A stretch of DNA of 64,000 bases, from NCBI RefSeq assembly GCF_905220415.1, contig NC_059549.1, positions 3,782,001 to 3,846,000 of the forward strand, in the 5' to 3' direction. Position 1 is the stretch's first letter. Each line of letters opens with the position of its first letter. The DNA is from Colias croceus. Taxonomy: Eukaryota; Arthropoda; Insecta; Lepidoptera; Pieridae. The notes under the pieces were generated by a model, which ran no database searches, had not been told where the DNA came from, and saw nothing but the letters and a program-made list of their open reading frames with translations. This document shows, one piece after another, positions 1 through 11,550 of the stretch. Made by a program: the position numbers and the translations under genes.

Positions 1-703
1 ATTTATTACAATCATTCTATTCAACTCATTCTAAAATTATTATCATATCAAAATAACTGTATTATTCTAGAATCTAGCAAGACAATAGCGACTGGAATAA
101 TAAATAGCGCAGACTTAGCGCAGATAAGGCATTCGAGAAACTTATTAAAAGCGCCATAAATAAAACGCAAAAGAGTAAATTTTGGCAGGTCAAAGATAAG
201 TAATCAGAATTCTATTAATGACTAAGCCGAAATTAAAGGAAACTAGTCTTTCGAAAGCGAATTCATTTTAATGGCCCTAAATCATTCTTAAAAAAAGCCG
301 CGGTTCTAAGTATTGTACACTAAATTATAGTTACGTCTCCATAAAATAGGGACTACATAAATAATATTATGACATGACAACGGGGTAAATTCCATTCCTA
401 ATCGAATCTCGAATGTAAATTTCGCGCTAGCTTTTTTAACAGTGATTTCTGAATATTCCAAGAATGTCTTCTAAGACAATCGTCAATCGACACGCGAAGT
501 ATTTGCCCTGGCTTGTAACAGGAAATCGTTATATTAGCATAATGCATATAGCTTGTAACATTTGAAATATTTTAGTGGAGAATGCTAGGCAAAGATGGAA
601 AAACTAAGTTGTGACTTGTGAACTATGGATGTCTATGTGGCAGTTATATGAAGTAAAGTTTTGAATATACTCTTATGTTTTTTTTTCTATAATTATTAGA
701 TAA
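1..703. other. AT-rich stretch without recognised features
   Basis: Nothing recognisable on either strand. Only short open frames are present, with no paired repeats and no RNA gene signature. Confidence 0.5.
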
Positions 704-925
704 CTAGCATTCCGCCCGCGGCTTCACCCATGTTTTTCAAAGAAAAAACCGCATAGTTTCCGTTCTCGTGAGATTTACGGGAGAAAACCTATCCCATGTA
801 CTAATCCAAGTTACGCTCCATATGTGTGCTAAATTTTATTGTAATCGGTTTAGTTATTTGCGTGAAAGAGTAACAAACACACACATACACATCCCCACAA
901 TCTCGCATTTATTATATTAGTAGGA
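704..925 (-). mobile_element. Small non-autonomous Helitron (Lep1-like)
   Basis: Read on the minus strand the element starts TCCTACTAATAT and ends with a GC-rich hairpin (GCGGGC near the end) followed by CTAG. The flanking plus-strand bases are A at 703 and T at 926, which is the A|T insertion and lack of target duplication expected of Helitrons. The inside is non-coding and includes an (AC)n-rich tract. It is about 220 bp and belongs to the same family as copies at 5629, 20963 and 59836. The family name is from memory of lepidopteran repeats; the termini are seen directly. Confidence 0.8.
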
Positions 926-1132
926 TATAAGAAGAGTGCTATACGTACGTAATGTATTTTATGTGCGCTCTATATTACACAGGTAGGGAGTAAGTACCCA
1001 AGATATTTTTAAAATATGAAAAAGGTATCTAAATGTTTACTATAAATATTGTTCCTTCCTTAGTACTTACATTTCCTAAGTATTTATATTTTGCACAAAG
1101 TCAGCTATAGTTTTTTCATCTATAACATAATA

Positions 1133-1333
1133 TTAATGAGGCGGAAGTCCATGGGCCTTTCTCAAGTGATTTCGTCTGACTTCGAGTGCTAACTGACCAT
1201 TTAAACATACTTCCTGTGGATAAGATAAAGGAGTTTTTGATACGTCACGAACTGAGCTCTTTGTTGAAACGTAAAACTTTGTTCTTTGTTGATGTCTGGG
1301 AACATGTGGAATTGAATCTTTAGGGATTATTAT
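1133..1333 (-). CDS. Possible terminal exon of an unknown host gene
   Basis: A minus-strand frame stays open for 66 codons and ends in TAA at 1133-1135. It has no ATG at its start, so it could only be an internal or last exon. The frame is bounded upstream by TAG, whose AG (plus-strand CT at 1334-1335) could serve as a splice acceptor, although the pyrimidine tract is poor. The composition is protein-like, rich in P, H, R, Q, K and V, and ends ...RKAHGLPPH. No family is recognised. Open frames this long occur often by chance at this AT content, so this is a weak call. Confidence 0.22.
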   Translation of the reverse strand: MIIPKDSIPHVPRHQQRTKFYVSTKSSVRDVSKTPLSYPQEVCLNGQLALEVRRNHLRKAHGLPPH

Positions 1334-1400
1334 CTATGCATTGTACAGACGCATAGATAATATTTTTGAAAAATTAGATAAGCTGTAGACCGAGCTCTAT

Positions 1401-1466
1401 GGCGTGCCTTAGGAGAGGCCTATGTCCAACAGTGGACGAAAAATGCTGAAGAGAGAGAGAGAGAGC
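1401..1466. repeat. LINE-tail fragment with (GA)n microsatellite
   Basis: The segment AGAGGCCTATGTCCAACAGT at about 1413-1432 matches a motif remembered as very common in lepidopteran genomes, where it marks the 3' end of a non-LTR element. It is followed directly by a (GA)n run at about 1450-1465. The family assignment is from memory; the microsatellite is seen directly. Confidence 0.45.
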
Positions 1467-1612
1467 GAAAAAATATAATATTACAGAACAATAATAGCGG
1501 TTCTCATACCTATTTTGTAAAAAAAAAATTAAGTACAAAATCGCAACGTAATGAATTGCATATAAGCGTCTTTTTATATTAAAATATATGATAGATAAAA
1601 AATAAAAAATTA

Positions 1613-1684
1613 TTCCGGTACCGGGAATCGAACCCGAGCCTCCTGGGTGAGAGCCAGGTATCCTAGCCACTAGACCATACCGGA
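1613..1684 (-). tRNA. tRNA-Glu (anticodon CTC)
   Basis: A 72-nt intron-less cloverleaf. Read on the minus strand, the acceptor TCCGGTA pairs with TACCGGA and is followed by discriminator A. The D arm is ATGGTCTAGTGGCTAGGAT. The anticodon stem CCTGG/CCAGG closes the loop CTCTCAC with anticodon CTC. The T arm is CTCGGGTTCGATTCCCGG with an intact B box. All stems pair, so it looks functional. The 5' flank carries no repeat that would suggest a SINE. A minus-strand open frame spanning it (1374-1736) is accidental. Confidence 0.96.
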
Positions 1685-2010
1685 GATGAGTGCATGGCAT
1701 GAAAATTGCATTATAAATGAGAGAGCATAAATGCAATATTTAATCGTATACATTTCATTCTATTTTCAGTTTTATGAGCTTGAACTAGCAAATTATCTAT
1801 TTACGCCCATTAGTTATGTGTACCTATTTAAATTATTTGAAAATTTTGGGTATACATATTTGGGCAGTTTAAATAGATAATTGATTTCAATTAACAGATA
1901 CCTATACATTTTATTGAGATAATAATAGCGAGTATATGAATCAGAAACCATAAATATTTATGATATACAAAATACATGTTGCCAAATAAAGAATTTTGAG
2001 TTTTTAACAC

Positions 2011-2174
2011 TAAGAGCAAGCGCGCACGAGCAACTTTGTCTCCGCAACTATTTTGTCTTTCCCACCCATGGGCTAGTATGTAAGTGCGCGCACGTAGCGA
2101 CGCAACTCCCCATACAATTTGGGAGAGACAAAATAGTTGCGGAGACAAAAGTTGCTCGTGCGCGCTAGCTCTTA
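2011..2174. mobile_element. Foldback MITE, copy 1
   Basis: An almost complete palindrome. The left arm starts TAAGAGCAAGCGCGCACGAG and the right arm, reverse complemented, starts TAAGAGCTAGCGCGCACGAG. The arms are about 52 bp (2011-2062 and 2122-2174). The centre, near 2063-2121, holds CCCATGGG and CGACGCAACTCC. There is no coding capacity, and this looks like a miniature inverted-repeat element. The next copy starts immediately to the right. Confidence 0.75.
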
Positions 2175-2264
2175 GAGCCAGCGCACACGGGCAACTTTGT
2201 CTCCGCAACTATTTTGTCTCCGCAACTATTTTGTCTCTCCCACCCATGGGCTAGTACCTAGTGC

Positions 2265-3538
2265 ACACTAAAAGTTTTGCGTTTCTAGCCACCCATAAAT
2301 GTTTGAATTTTGAATGTTATATTTTTTTAACCTATGAAGTCTCATAAGTTGAGGAAAAAAAAATTTGGCTGAAAGCTCGTGTCAATTTTTTTTTATCTCA
2401 AGTTGAAGTTCGTTGTCCGTAGCAAAAACGGAACTAACACGAAACAATTTTAGGGCGATGATTTTTGATGATTTTAAAAGTTCGCTTTCTCCGAAAGCTT
2501 GCACTGCTCGCCTTCAAAATACTTTTGGGAGGGAAGCACCTTATTTGAGCACTGTAAGGCATTGATATGCTGAATTTCATCGCGGCCGTGTTTCTCTTCA
2601 TGATGAAATTCGTGAAGGTCGACCCTCAACTGCGATCACGGAGGAAAATATGGCTACCATCAGACGACTAATTTAAGAAAATTGCCATATCACTTATTAG
2701 GATATTCGAGGACATTTGGGGATTGATATGAGACAAATTCAGAAAATTTTACATGAACATTTCAAAGTTAGGAAGATTGGTTGCCGGTGAATTGCTCCCA
2801 AACTCACTCCATAACAAAAACGACATCGAGTAGATTGGTGTTAAGAAATGCTATTAAAGTACAATTACGGACATTCTAATGCCGTGTATAATATCGTGAC
2901 AGGATATGAAATATGTATATATGGTTATATTCCAGAAAGAAAACACCAATATTCTTTGTGGGTGTTTGAAAGTGACAGCAAACCAACCAAATAGAGGCAG
3001 GCGAGAAGGGTTGGCAAACAAATGATTGCATTATTTTTCTCTAAGACGAATCCTGTCTGCACTATCCCACTTGAGTAACAAAAGACTGTTAATGCCGAGT
3101 GGTACACCACTATTTTTTTGCCCAATGTCTTAGAAAAAATAAGAGAAAAGCGACCTAGAAGTCGCATCTTGTTGCACCATGACAGTGCTTCGGCGCACAC
3201 CGCGAACAAAACAAAGTCATTTTTGGCTACTGAAAACATAGAGCACGTGACTCATGCCACACGCAGTCCTAACCTAGCACCTTGCGATTTCTTCCTTTTC
3301 CCACAAATCTATGATTCAATGAGTGGTTCGACATTTACGAGGCCAGAAGAGGCCGTGGTTGCTTTCAAACAGCACGCAGAAAACATACCCTCGGACCAAT
3401 GGTCCTCATGTTTCCAGAAATGGTTTGAACGGATGAAAAAGTGTTTTAAATGTAGCGGAGAATACTTTAAAAAGTAGTAAATATAATATTGGACAAATAA
3501 ATTGTTTTGTTTATTAGTTACGCAAAACTTTCAGTGTG
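2265..3538 (+). mobile_element. Mariner element (D34D type), degenerate
   Basis: About 1.27 kb, the usual mariner size. It is bounded by inverted repeats: left CACACTAAAAGTTTTGCG and right, reverse complemented, CACACTGAAAGTTTTGCG. It encodes a damaged transposase on the plus strand. The expected TA target duplication is not clear at these edges, so either boundary may be off by a few bases. It is inserted inside a foldback MITE. Confidence 0.85.
2457..3477 (+). pseudogene. Mariner transposase pseudogene
   Basis: Three stretches read as mariner transposase: an N-terminal DNA-binding part (about 2457-2815, including RVSLHDEIREGRPS), a middle part beginning VTGYE (about 2896-2990), and a C-terminal part (3118-3477) ending GEYFKK. 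The second and third catalytic Asp are present as HHDSASAH and NLAPCD with 34 residues between them, giving D34D. The first catalytic Asp, normally in VTGDE, is Tyr (codon TAT at 2905-2907). Several in-frame stops (for example TAA after RRLI and TAG after SKPTK) and frameshifts break the frame, so it cannot make active enzyme. Confidence 0.88.
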
Positions 3539-3645
3539 GCCCACGTATGAAAGTGCGCGCACGTAGCGACGCAACTCCCCATACAAATTGATGGGAGAGA
3601 CAAAATAGTTGCGGAGACAAAGTTGCTCGTGCGCGCTGGCTCTTA

Positions 3646-5628
3646 TAGATGCGTATCTATTATAGGTATTATTTAATACAGAGAACCTTTTAAAAATTAT
3701 AAGTATACCTAAGCCTTTATATTAAGAACTCTATCAATAAGTGGTATGTGATAATACTTTCAATACCATGTCTATTATATTGGTAACAGTGCTCTTTTAC
3801 AAGGTACTTGGCCACCCAAGAAGAAGCTGTTTGTTATTATAACAAGAATGATTATTAAACTACTCTTAATTATGTCGATCAAAATGATGATATGTTTTTA
3901 TTATTAGAACACACTTTGTTTGTTTATTTTAGTAGTTAGTATGTTTATATTTAAGTAATAAACATGTTATTTGGTCTGAATGGCAATGCAACATGGATGA
4001 ATTTTATGATAATATTATAGATGAATCTCGGAGAAAAAGGAAAATACATATTTAAAAATTGCTGATTAACGTATTCCTATATATTTGAATATACCTAGAA
4101 TATAACCAAAAATGGTTGTATTAGTGTAAAAGAACAGGCAAAATCAATTAACATTACTTTAAATTGTTTATAAAGAATTATTTTTGTAGAAATATAGGTA
4201 GGTACCTACGATAACAATGAAAAATAAAAAAATGCAGCTGTATTCTATCTAAAATCATGCCATAGTCTATAACATAAATTATAATTGATCATAAACAAAA
4301 TCGAATAAATCACTTTCGATACATCTAATAAAGTAGTGAGAGTTATTGGCACACATTAAATCTAATCAAGGAACATTATCCGTTTAAAAATTACGAAATA
4401 TTGATTAGCTATAATGAATAACATTATAAACACATGTCTATCGGCTACTTAAGAGAACCAGACGTACCGTCAATCATTTGAAGATCCCTTCTATACATTA
4501 GCCATATGTTGCAGGCGTGAAACAACTACGTTGTTAAGGAATTACAATAGAAATTTGTAGATTTGGCTGCACTTTTTTGGAGGTACTTTTTAATGTGATA
4601 GATTTTATTATTTTTATAGCTACGACTATAAGTACCTACGTGTGTTTATTAAAAAAGAGATACTTTCTATAAATATAATTTAATAATTAGTTAAGTACCT
4701 ATAACATCTTTTATATTTACGATTAGCATATAATATGTGTAACGAATTTTTTTTCAGTAATGTTTTAAGAAACTGTGTCACAACATTGTACTTTCGTTAA
4801 AAAAATCTTCAAAATACCTTTATCTACTATATTTTTTGTTGTACTATTGAATGCATTTTCTTGTTTTTATCAAATAGTAGTAAACAACAAAACAAACGAA
4901 AAAAGAAGTAATAAAGTCGAACGTTAATTAAATCTCACAACTCTATGACCTATTTATGAAGGAAATTAGGAGGTGACATTAAAGCTTAAACATGGCGCAT
5001 TAGTTTGCGGTTTATTACTTGACGTTTACACTGTCATTACGTTGAAATTAGGTGCTAAGTAAATTATATAGATTAGCTGCGATGTATCGCTTTGTCTTGC
5101 CGGCTGGCGTGAGTAAATATTATGTGATATTAGTCAAATTACATATGACATTAGCCTCTTCACTTTGCCATATGGTGGAAATTATGTGGGTGACTTGGGT
5201 TTCTATTAACGGAAGCGGATTTGGTAGTGTTGAGTGTATTGTTGAATTATTAGTAGGTAATTAAACACTACTTGTATATTTAATACTTGTGTATTATGAA
5301 GTTGGAAGATTTGATGAAGTCACATTAGATATTGCAAGTCATAACCAAAATGTTTTAAAATATGAGAAGTGTTAAGATTTTTCTTCTTAGCTCTATGCTC
5401 TACATACCTTTTCAATTACGTTCCCCAAAATATTTCGACTGATGTTTTTACAATATATTTAGGTACCTAATATAACATCATATGATAGAGGTACTAAGAA
5501 AGCTATAACTACGCTCATAATATAGTATTACAATTTTACGTAGATCCCCAATTCCAAATTTCACGGAGGTATTTATTATCCAGTAATTTAATTAAATGAC
5601 TATCATCCTTATTGCTTTATATATATAA
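3646..5628. other. AT-rich intergenic stretch
   Basis: No gene or element recognised. A 70-codon plus-strand frame at 5052-5264 has no recognisable motif and is taken as chance. Confidence 0.5.
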
Positions 5629-5848
5629 CTAGCTTTCCGCCTGCGGCTTCGCCCGCGTTTTCAAAGAAAAACCCGCATAGTTCCCGTTCCCGTGGGATTT
5701 CCGGGATAAAACCTAGCCTATGTTACTCGTGGATAATGTAGCTTTTGAATGGTGAAAGAATTTTTAAAATCGGTCCAGTAGTTTATGAGCCTATTCGTTA
5801 CAATCAAACAAACAAACAAAGTTTTCCTCTTTATAATATTAGTGTAGA
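5629..5848 (-). mobile_element. Small non-autonomous Helitron (Lep1-like)
   Basis: On the minus strand it begins TCTACACTAATATTATAAAG and ends with the GC hairpin plus CTAG (plus-strand 5629-5632). It is flanked by A (5628) and T (5849). A (CAAA)n-type tract lies near the 5' end. Non-coding. Confidence 0.82.
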
Positions 5849-6720
5849 TAAAATAGTTTAAAAGGTACTAATCAAGTAAAAAAATAATATTCAAACGGAA
5901 AATTGTGTAAAGCTACATTATATAACTACATTGTCTCTACAGCTTGTTTTTTCTCAAATGCATTTAATTTTATTTTCGTAAATTAACATTACATTCAGCG
6001 CTACAAGCATTAAAATCTGCGTGTCCGCTGGGAGGTAGCGAACATTTACATCATATCGGTTTTGATTTATTCATCGTGTATTTAACTTTCCAAATAAAGC
6101 ATTACATTATAAAAGTATGTAATATAATGTACTGAAAGTTTTTAATTATTGTGAATAACGTACTGTGTTCTTGTGATTATGCATAGTAGAGTCTATATAA
6201 TAACGTGTAGGTTTCGTAAGATGTAAACCTTGCTCAAATTTGGAAAAGACAAAAATAGGTATGTATAGGATTGAATTTTAGTTAAATATATAATATAATA
6301 AACAGGTTCCTTATTTAAATTAGTCAATTAGTTAATTAGTTAGCCATGTAACGATCGTTACACCTACCTTCCTTCCACTTTGAAGGCCTTATTGCCAAAA
6401 ACTTTAATTACGTGAAGCTGGTATTCCTTTTTCAGCTTTGCAATTACGAATTATCACAAAATATAAAGCGGGGATTCATTCAGCATTAAGTTAGTGGTAC
6501 TTTAACAACGCTAACTCAAATTACAACTAAGATTGTACGACGAATGCAGTATTCTTCACATACTTTTTGCAATATTTCACCCTACTTAAATATTATCGTT
6601 CCTCATTCCTAGCAGTGCGTGAGGTTGTTTCATATTGCAGTATTTTACTCTGTTAATTAAAACGGCGGGAGCAATTCTTTTCATAACACCGCGCGTGTTT
6701 TGTTTAACAGGCGAGTCAAC

Positions 6721-7108
6721 ACAGAGCGAGCAGCCTCGCGAGGCAATTGCACGCGAAAAAATACGGTCTATCTCTATATAGACATTTTTTGGGTGTGAAA
6801 AGCGCGGGTGCCACCATTATTCCCGTATTTTTACATCAATCGAAGGAATTCTCACTGTAACCCAATCAATTTTTTTAGTGTAAACAGGCGTAGAGTATTC
6901 TTTCGTTGTTCTTAGTGCGTTCGAAAAGATTCTATGCAATGTTCTGATACTGAACAACACACGTTTACACTAAACATCACGAAAGAATGCTCGTGCTCTA
7001 GTTCTAGCACTATGTTTCTTTGATGTAAATGTTAATGTACGTCGAACCACGTCCACATACACCAAGCTACTTCGCGTAGCAACTGCCTCGCGAGGCTGCT
7101 CACTCTGT
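6721..7108. mobile_element. Foldback element with nested inverted repeats
   Basis: The 30-bp terminal inverted repeats at 6721-6750 and 7079-7108 match at 28 of 30 positions and contain CAGCCTCGCGAGGCA. Inside, a second pair is perfect over 12 bp (TTTAGTGTAAAC at 6874-6885 and its complement at 6963-6974). It continues inward with a third imperfect match (GTATTCTTTCG against CGAAAGAATGC). No target duplication was found and there is no coding capacity. It looks like a MITE able to fold into a long hairpin. Confidence 0.75.
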
Positions 7109-9511
7109 AAGTCCCCCTTAACTACATAGAATGTACTTGGTTCCCGTTTCTTAGTATAACTGACCGTTAATGTTTAATGTAAATGCGATCATTATGTTCT
7201 TGAAGCTACTTGCGTGCATGTTTCTTTATATTTATCGTTTTCAGTTAGAATAAGTGCTCTTGATACATTGTTACGCTGAATTTGTTAAAGCTTCAGATCG
7301 CAGTTTCGCGTGATAATCGAGTAATCATGAATGTGTGTCTACTGTATAATATGTACTTACTATAATTTTATAAAAACATTTACTCAAAAACATTGAGTAA
7401 ACGCAAGATTGAAGAATCATACAGTTGGTGATATTGTATCCATGTGTTTATTGAAAACTGAAAAGAGTAGGATTAGACAAAATTAAGTACAATGTTACTA
7501 GCATAGTGATTTATTTTTTTGCCATAACGCAGAATTAAATTATTTATCATTAAATATAAATTAAAGAGTTATTATTTTATTAGAGGAATTATTTAAAACT
7601 AAATCCTAAAACATTACATCATACGTACTATTATAGCTTAAACTCTAATAAGTGATCATGCCAAAAGCACAGCTTTTACACAGGTATTATCGTAAGTAAA
7701 TTATTGCCTAACCTTAAACGATATCCATATGGACACGTGGTAACTTGAAGGCATTAGTTCTAAATATTGTGGGGTCCATAACGAACCGTGGCGTGGGTGG
7801 TTTGCTTAGAGCGTTCTTATAAACTTAAGGTAGTACACACGAGTGCAGTCCTACCTTATTAAGGCATGCGATTATCATGCCGATTTGCGGGCATTTGCAA
7901 GTCGACTATCATATCCTTATGTTTTATGACTCTATATAAATGGAAGTTATTATGTACAATGTTCTTGGTTATCGATGCAGGCATATGTGAAACTGGAATT
8001 CGTATTTATTGATTATTTAAATAACAGATTATAATATTATGTGCTAAGTAGGTATGTGACTATTTATATGCAAATGCAAGTTTTACTGTATTCAATTTAA
8101 TAGTTTAGGAAAACTTGGTTAAACAACGATTCAATATATACTGTAAGTACGGAGAATGAATAAATATAAGAGAATAAATTCATTCTATTAAAATTTTACA
8201 TAATATATAGTTACCTACATTTTAATGCGTTAGTTCCAAGTAGTACGTGCCGAAAGAGTAAAATTAAACTGATCTAATGATAAAGATTTCAAAATATATT
8301 TTAACTAAAATCGTTCAGTAAATAATAGCTTCAGAAAACATAATAATTCAACCATGAATAACATCGGAATATATAGACGGAGACAGCACTCTTCATTGAG
8401 ATAAATAGGTGACACTCAGCTATAGATTTATATTTTTGGCTTCGTTTCTGTATTCACTCAGAATTCTTGGAAACCGTTAACGTTTTCTTGTAGGTTGGTA
8501 GGTACCTATAGTTATACTATGTCTATTGTCTAATAAGACAAATAATTTATTAATATTATGTTAATCTTATGGTTTAAAGGGTTCAAATAATTTCTTTGAA
8601 ACTTAAGAATACCTCTACCAGAAATCATAAATTGAAAAAATATCATGAATTTCGTTTACCATAAAAAAAATAAGTAGGTAGAGCTTTTCTAATAAGGTAT
8701 TATGTAACTAAATCTATTTTTCTATTAACTATTAAATAAGAAGCCTTTACTTGATATTTAAACGAGTGTATTAACACTTAACAAAACCGACCTTTGCTAT
8801 CTAACCTTCTAGCACCCGACATAACTAAAATCGTGACTGAGATTATGACAACTATGTAAAAGTACTTGTGACATAAAACACGCTAAAGCATTGAAAGTGC
8901 AGGAGATGACTATAAATTTTTTATTTAGAATTGTACAAGAATAATCCGTTCAAAGAATATATAAAGTACAATTTGGCGCAATCAAATGAATATTATAGTC
9001 ACAATAACATCGAATGGTAAGATAATTCCATACTAATAATATTATCACCATAATAATTGAAATTACTTCAATAATGTTTGAAATATGTGTGAAATATTTA
9101 CGTAATTTTTATCTGAATAGGATGAAAAATGAGGAATCGGGAAAGGTAGATAAGTAAATATATAGACTTCAACATTAAAATTTATTTGAATACAATCACA
9201 TCAAAATAAATTGTGACATTTAACACATCACATTCGACCTCAGCTCACAAAAGCTTCATAAATTATAGACTGGAACATTCCGACTCTTCTCACTTCAATA
9301 ACAAAGCATGTTTATACGAAAACAAAGACGGACCAAGACTTGTGACACAGACGCCATGCCAATTATCTTAACGTTGTACGAACATGCCAACGTAACGTCA
9401 ATTTCGTGCTTCAGACACTCTTTATGAAGGTTTGGAGCTATATATCTGTAGTCTGTACAGTGTTTGCCAATCTTGTTGTGACCTTTAATTTATAGATATA
9501 GAAAAGACAGA
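7109..9511. other. AT-rich intergenic stretch
   Basis: No gene recognised. It contains one short hairpin-like segment near 7827-7860 (TAAGGTAG ... CTACCTTA) of unclear meaning. Confidence 0.5.
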
Positions 9512-9519
9512 TGCTCAAT

Positions 9520-10098
9520 CATGGGCGTAGCCATAGTGGGGCAGGGTGGGGCGCTTGCCCCACTCTAGCTTTGACCTGGATGGTAGGTATAGATACCTAA
9601 CCAAATCTAAAAATTGAAGTACCTACTAACTACTAAGCTTAATATCCGTAAGAAAATTTACACTTGATTCTCGAAAGTCTACAGGCGACACAGAAAATGC
9701 GACCTTTATAATTTTATTAGTATTATTTACCTCTAAATTGACTGACTAACAACTAACAAGTGTCATACGCCCAGCGACCAAACGGCTGAAGATTTTTAAT
9801 TAGATTAATTTTTGGGATCCGCGTAGAGTTTATAATATTCAAACGGAAAATTAAATGAATATTTATTTTTGTATGAAAATAAAATCTAACAAATTATCAA
9901 AAGTCATAGAACAAAATATGTTGTTTCTTATGCTGTTAGTGTAGGGACACACATGTACAATTTGGGCAACCTTGGGGGAAAGGCGCTACTCAACAGTTAG
10001 CTATCTTGTCCTGCGAGGTTGCTGGTGTTTTACAAGTAACCCTGTATATTATTTTTTATTGTTGCCCCACCTTGAGCCCATGACTAGCTACGCCCATG
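9520..10098. mobile_element. hAT-like non-autonomous element, 8-bp TSD
   Basis: Bounded by the 8-bp direct repeat TGCTCAAT at 9512-9519 and 10099-10106. The termini are inverted over CATGGGCGTAGC, and a short subterminal match (GTGGGGCA) follows on both sides. The 8-bp target duplication and the CA...G-type ends fit the hAT superfamily. The inside (579 bp) has no transposase coding, so it would depend on an enzyme supplied elsewhere. A 61-codon frame within it (9972-10157) runs across the element end and is not considered a gene. Confidence 0.78.
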
Positions 10099-10106
10099 TG
10101 CTCAAT

Positions 10107-11550
10107 ATCTTTGAATTCAGAATAAGTATAGAAATAACGAAAGTTAATAAGGATTAAAGACGTGACTACTATTTCTGTAAAATTCATTTTCCTCTTAAAT
10201 AAATGTCTTCAAATATGCAACAAGCGAATTGTTTGCGTGTCAAATGTAGATTTAAAGAAAAGGCACAACTTTTCTAATAATAGGTATATTAAATAGTTGA
10301 ATTTAATAATTATACCACACTTGCTACAAAAATCGTTTCTTTTCTACCGATCGTCTCCTTAGCAAATCTTCGAGCACCCTGGGGGTCCTTTAGTTGAAAA
10401 ACAATATTCAATGCAGTGCTTCCTTCATTGCACGTTCTTTGATCACATTTATCGTTATAGAATACCTCGGACCATCTCATTAAAAACTTAACCAAAGCTG
10501 TTTCATATCTAATCTAGATGCCTTGACTTACTGATAACGTTTTGTAACACCCGCTTTGAATGGAATTCTATGATATCTTTAATCTGTTAATAAATTTGTT
10601 CGATAAGTACTGGGCTACCGCGTTGTACTTTGTTTTAATGAGGATAAATCCTTGAAATTTATGACTCTTCCCCTCCATTTCGTATTAACTTATATTGAAA
10701 TTATTTATAGAGTTAGTAAATGATGTGGACTTTTTATCTCTCCATATCAATATTTTCTATTCCTAATTAATTCACTATATCAATACGTTTTTGATCTTTT
10801 TTGTTGTTTATATTTACGACGTTTTTGGGCAATTAAGAAGTTGTGTAGATAAAAGGACAACACCAAGGTATTTATGGTTCTGTGAGAAAAACAGTAACAT
10901 AGTATTGACATGTTGCAACTGATTGACTACACAAAATAGTCGGAGATAGAGTCACAAAAACTGGACGGGTAATGTAATACGCATTATCGGAGTCACAAAT
11001 TGGAGTTTTTAATGTCTTTATAAGTGCAGTCCGACATAAAGTTAATGAAACGGCCGCTTTTATTGATCTACCTGCGGTGTGACACGAATCCAGCCGCATC
11101 TAACCCGATATTATGTTTTTCATAAAATTGTTTTACCTCTCTCTCTAACGTAGGGGATCATAATCGGAGAGAGAGACGAAAGAGTTGTAAAGCCAAGCAT
11201 TAGGAGAACATTTCATTTGTAGGAGACCCCCATCATTTGATAAGCCGGCGCGGCTTTTTAGCGGTAATCCATTAGGAAACAGAATGTTTTTTGAGACTTT
11301 TTTGTCCATTTCGATCTTGAGAATGTACAAGAAAGATTTGTTAAATTTATTCCGCTGTTGCTTTATAATTGTAAGCAATATGTGAATACCAGTGCTTGTT
11401 TTGCATTGATATTTAACGAGTCAAGGCATTCGACTTTATATAGTTAGACAATGGCATGCTGACTACTAATGAAGTATGTTCTTAATACCGATATAAATCG
11501 TAAATCTGTTTACACATATTCCATAATACCTACCTTAACAATAAAGAAAA
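10107..11550. other. Intergenic stretch with one unexplained open frame
   Basis: No element recognised. A minus-strand frame at 10310-10495 has a protein-like composition (for example KFLMRWSEVFYNDKCDQ) but no recognised domain and no convincing splice sites. It could be a decayed exon or chance. Confidence 0.4.

Larger units (their letters stand above)
2173..3645. mobile_element. Foldback MITE, copy 2, split by a mariner
   Basis: The left arm (about 2173-2257) and right part (about 3540-3645) match copy 1, including the central CGACGCAACTCCCCATACAA segment at about 3566-3585. They are separated by a 1.27-kb mariner. The left arm also contains a local duplication of the unit TCCGCAACTATTTTGTC at about 2202-2236. 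The order of events is therefore MITE first, mariner second. Confidence 0.75.

Noticed and set aside
1374..1736. 120-codon minus-strand open frame
   Set aside because: It runs straight through the tRNA-Glu gene and a (GA)n tract, which shows it is accidental.
10310..10495. Minus-strand frame of about 61 codons with protein-like composition
   Set aside because: No recognised domain, no convincing acceptor; chance frames of this length are common here.
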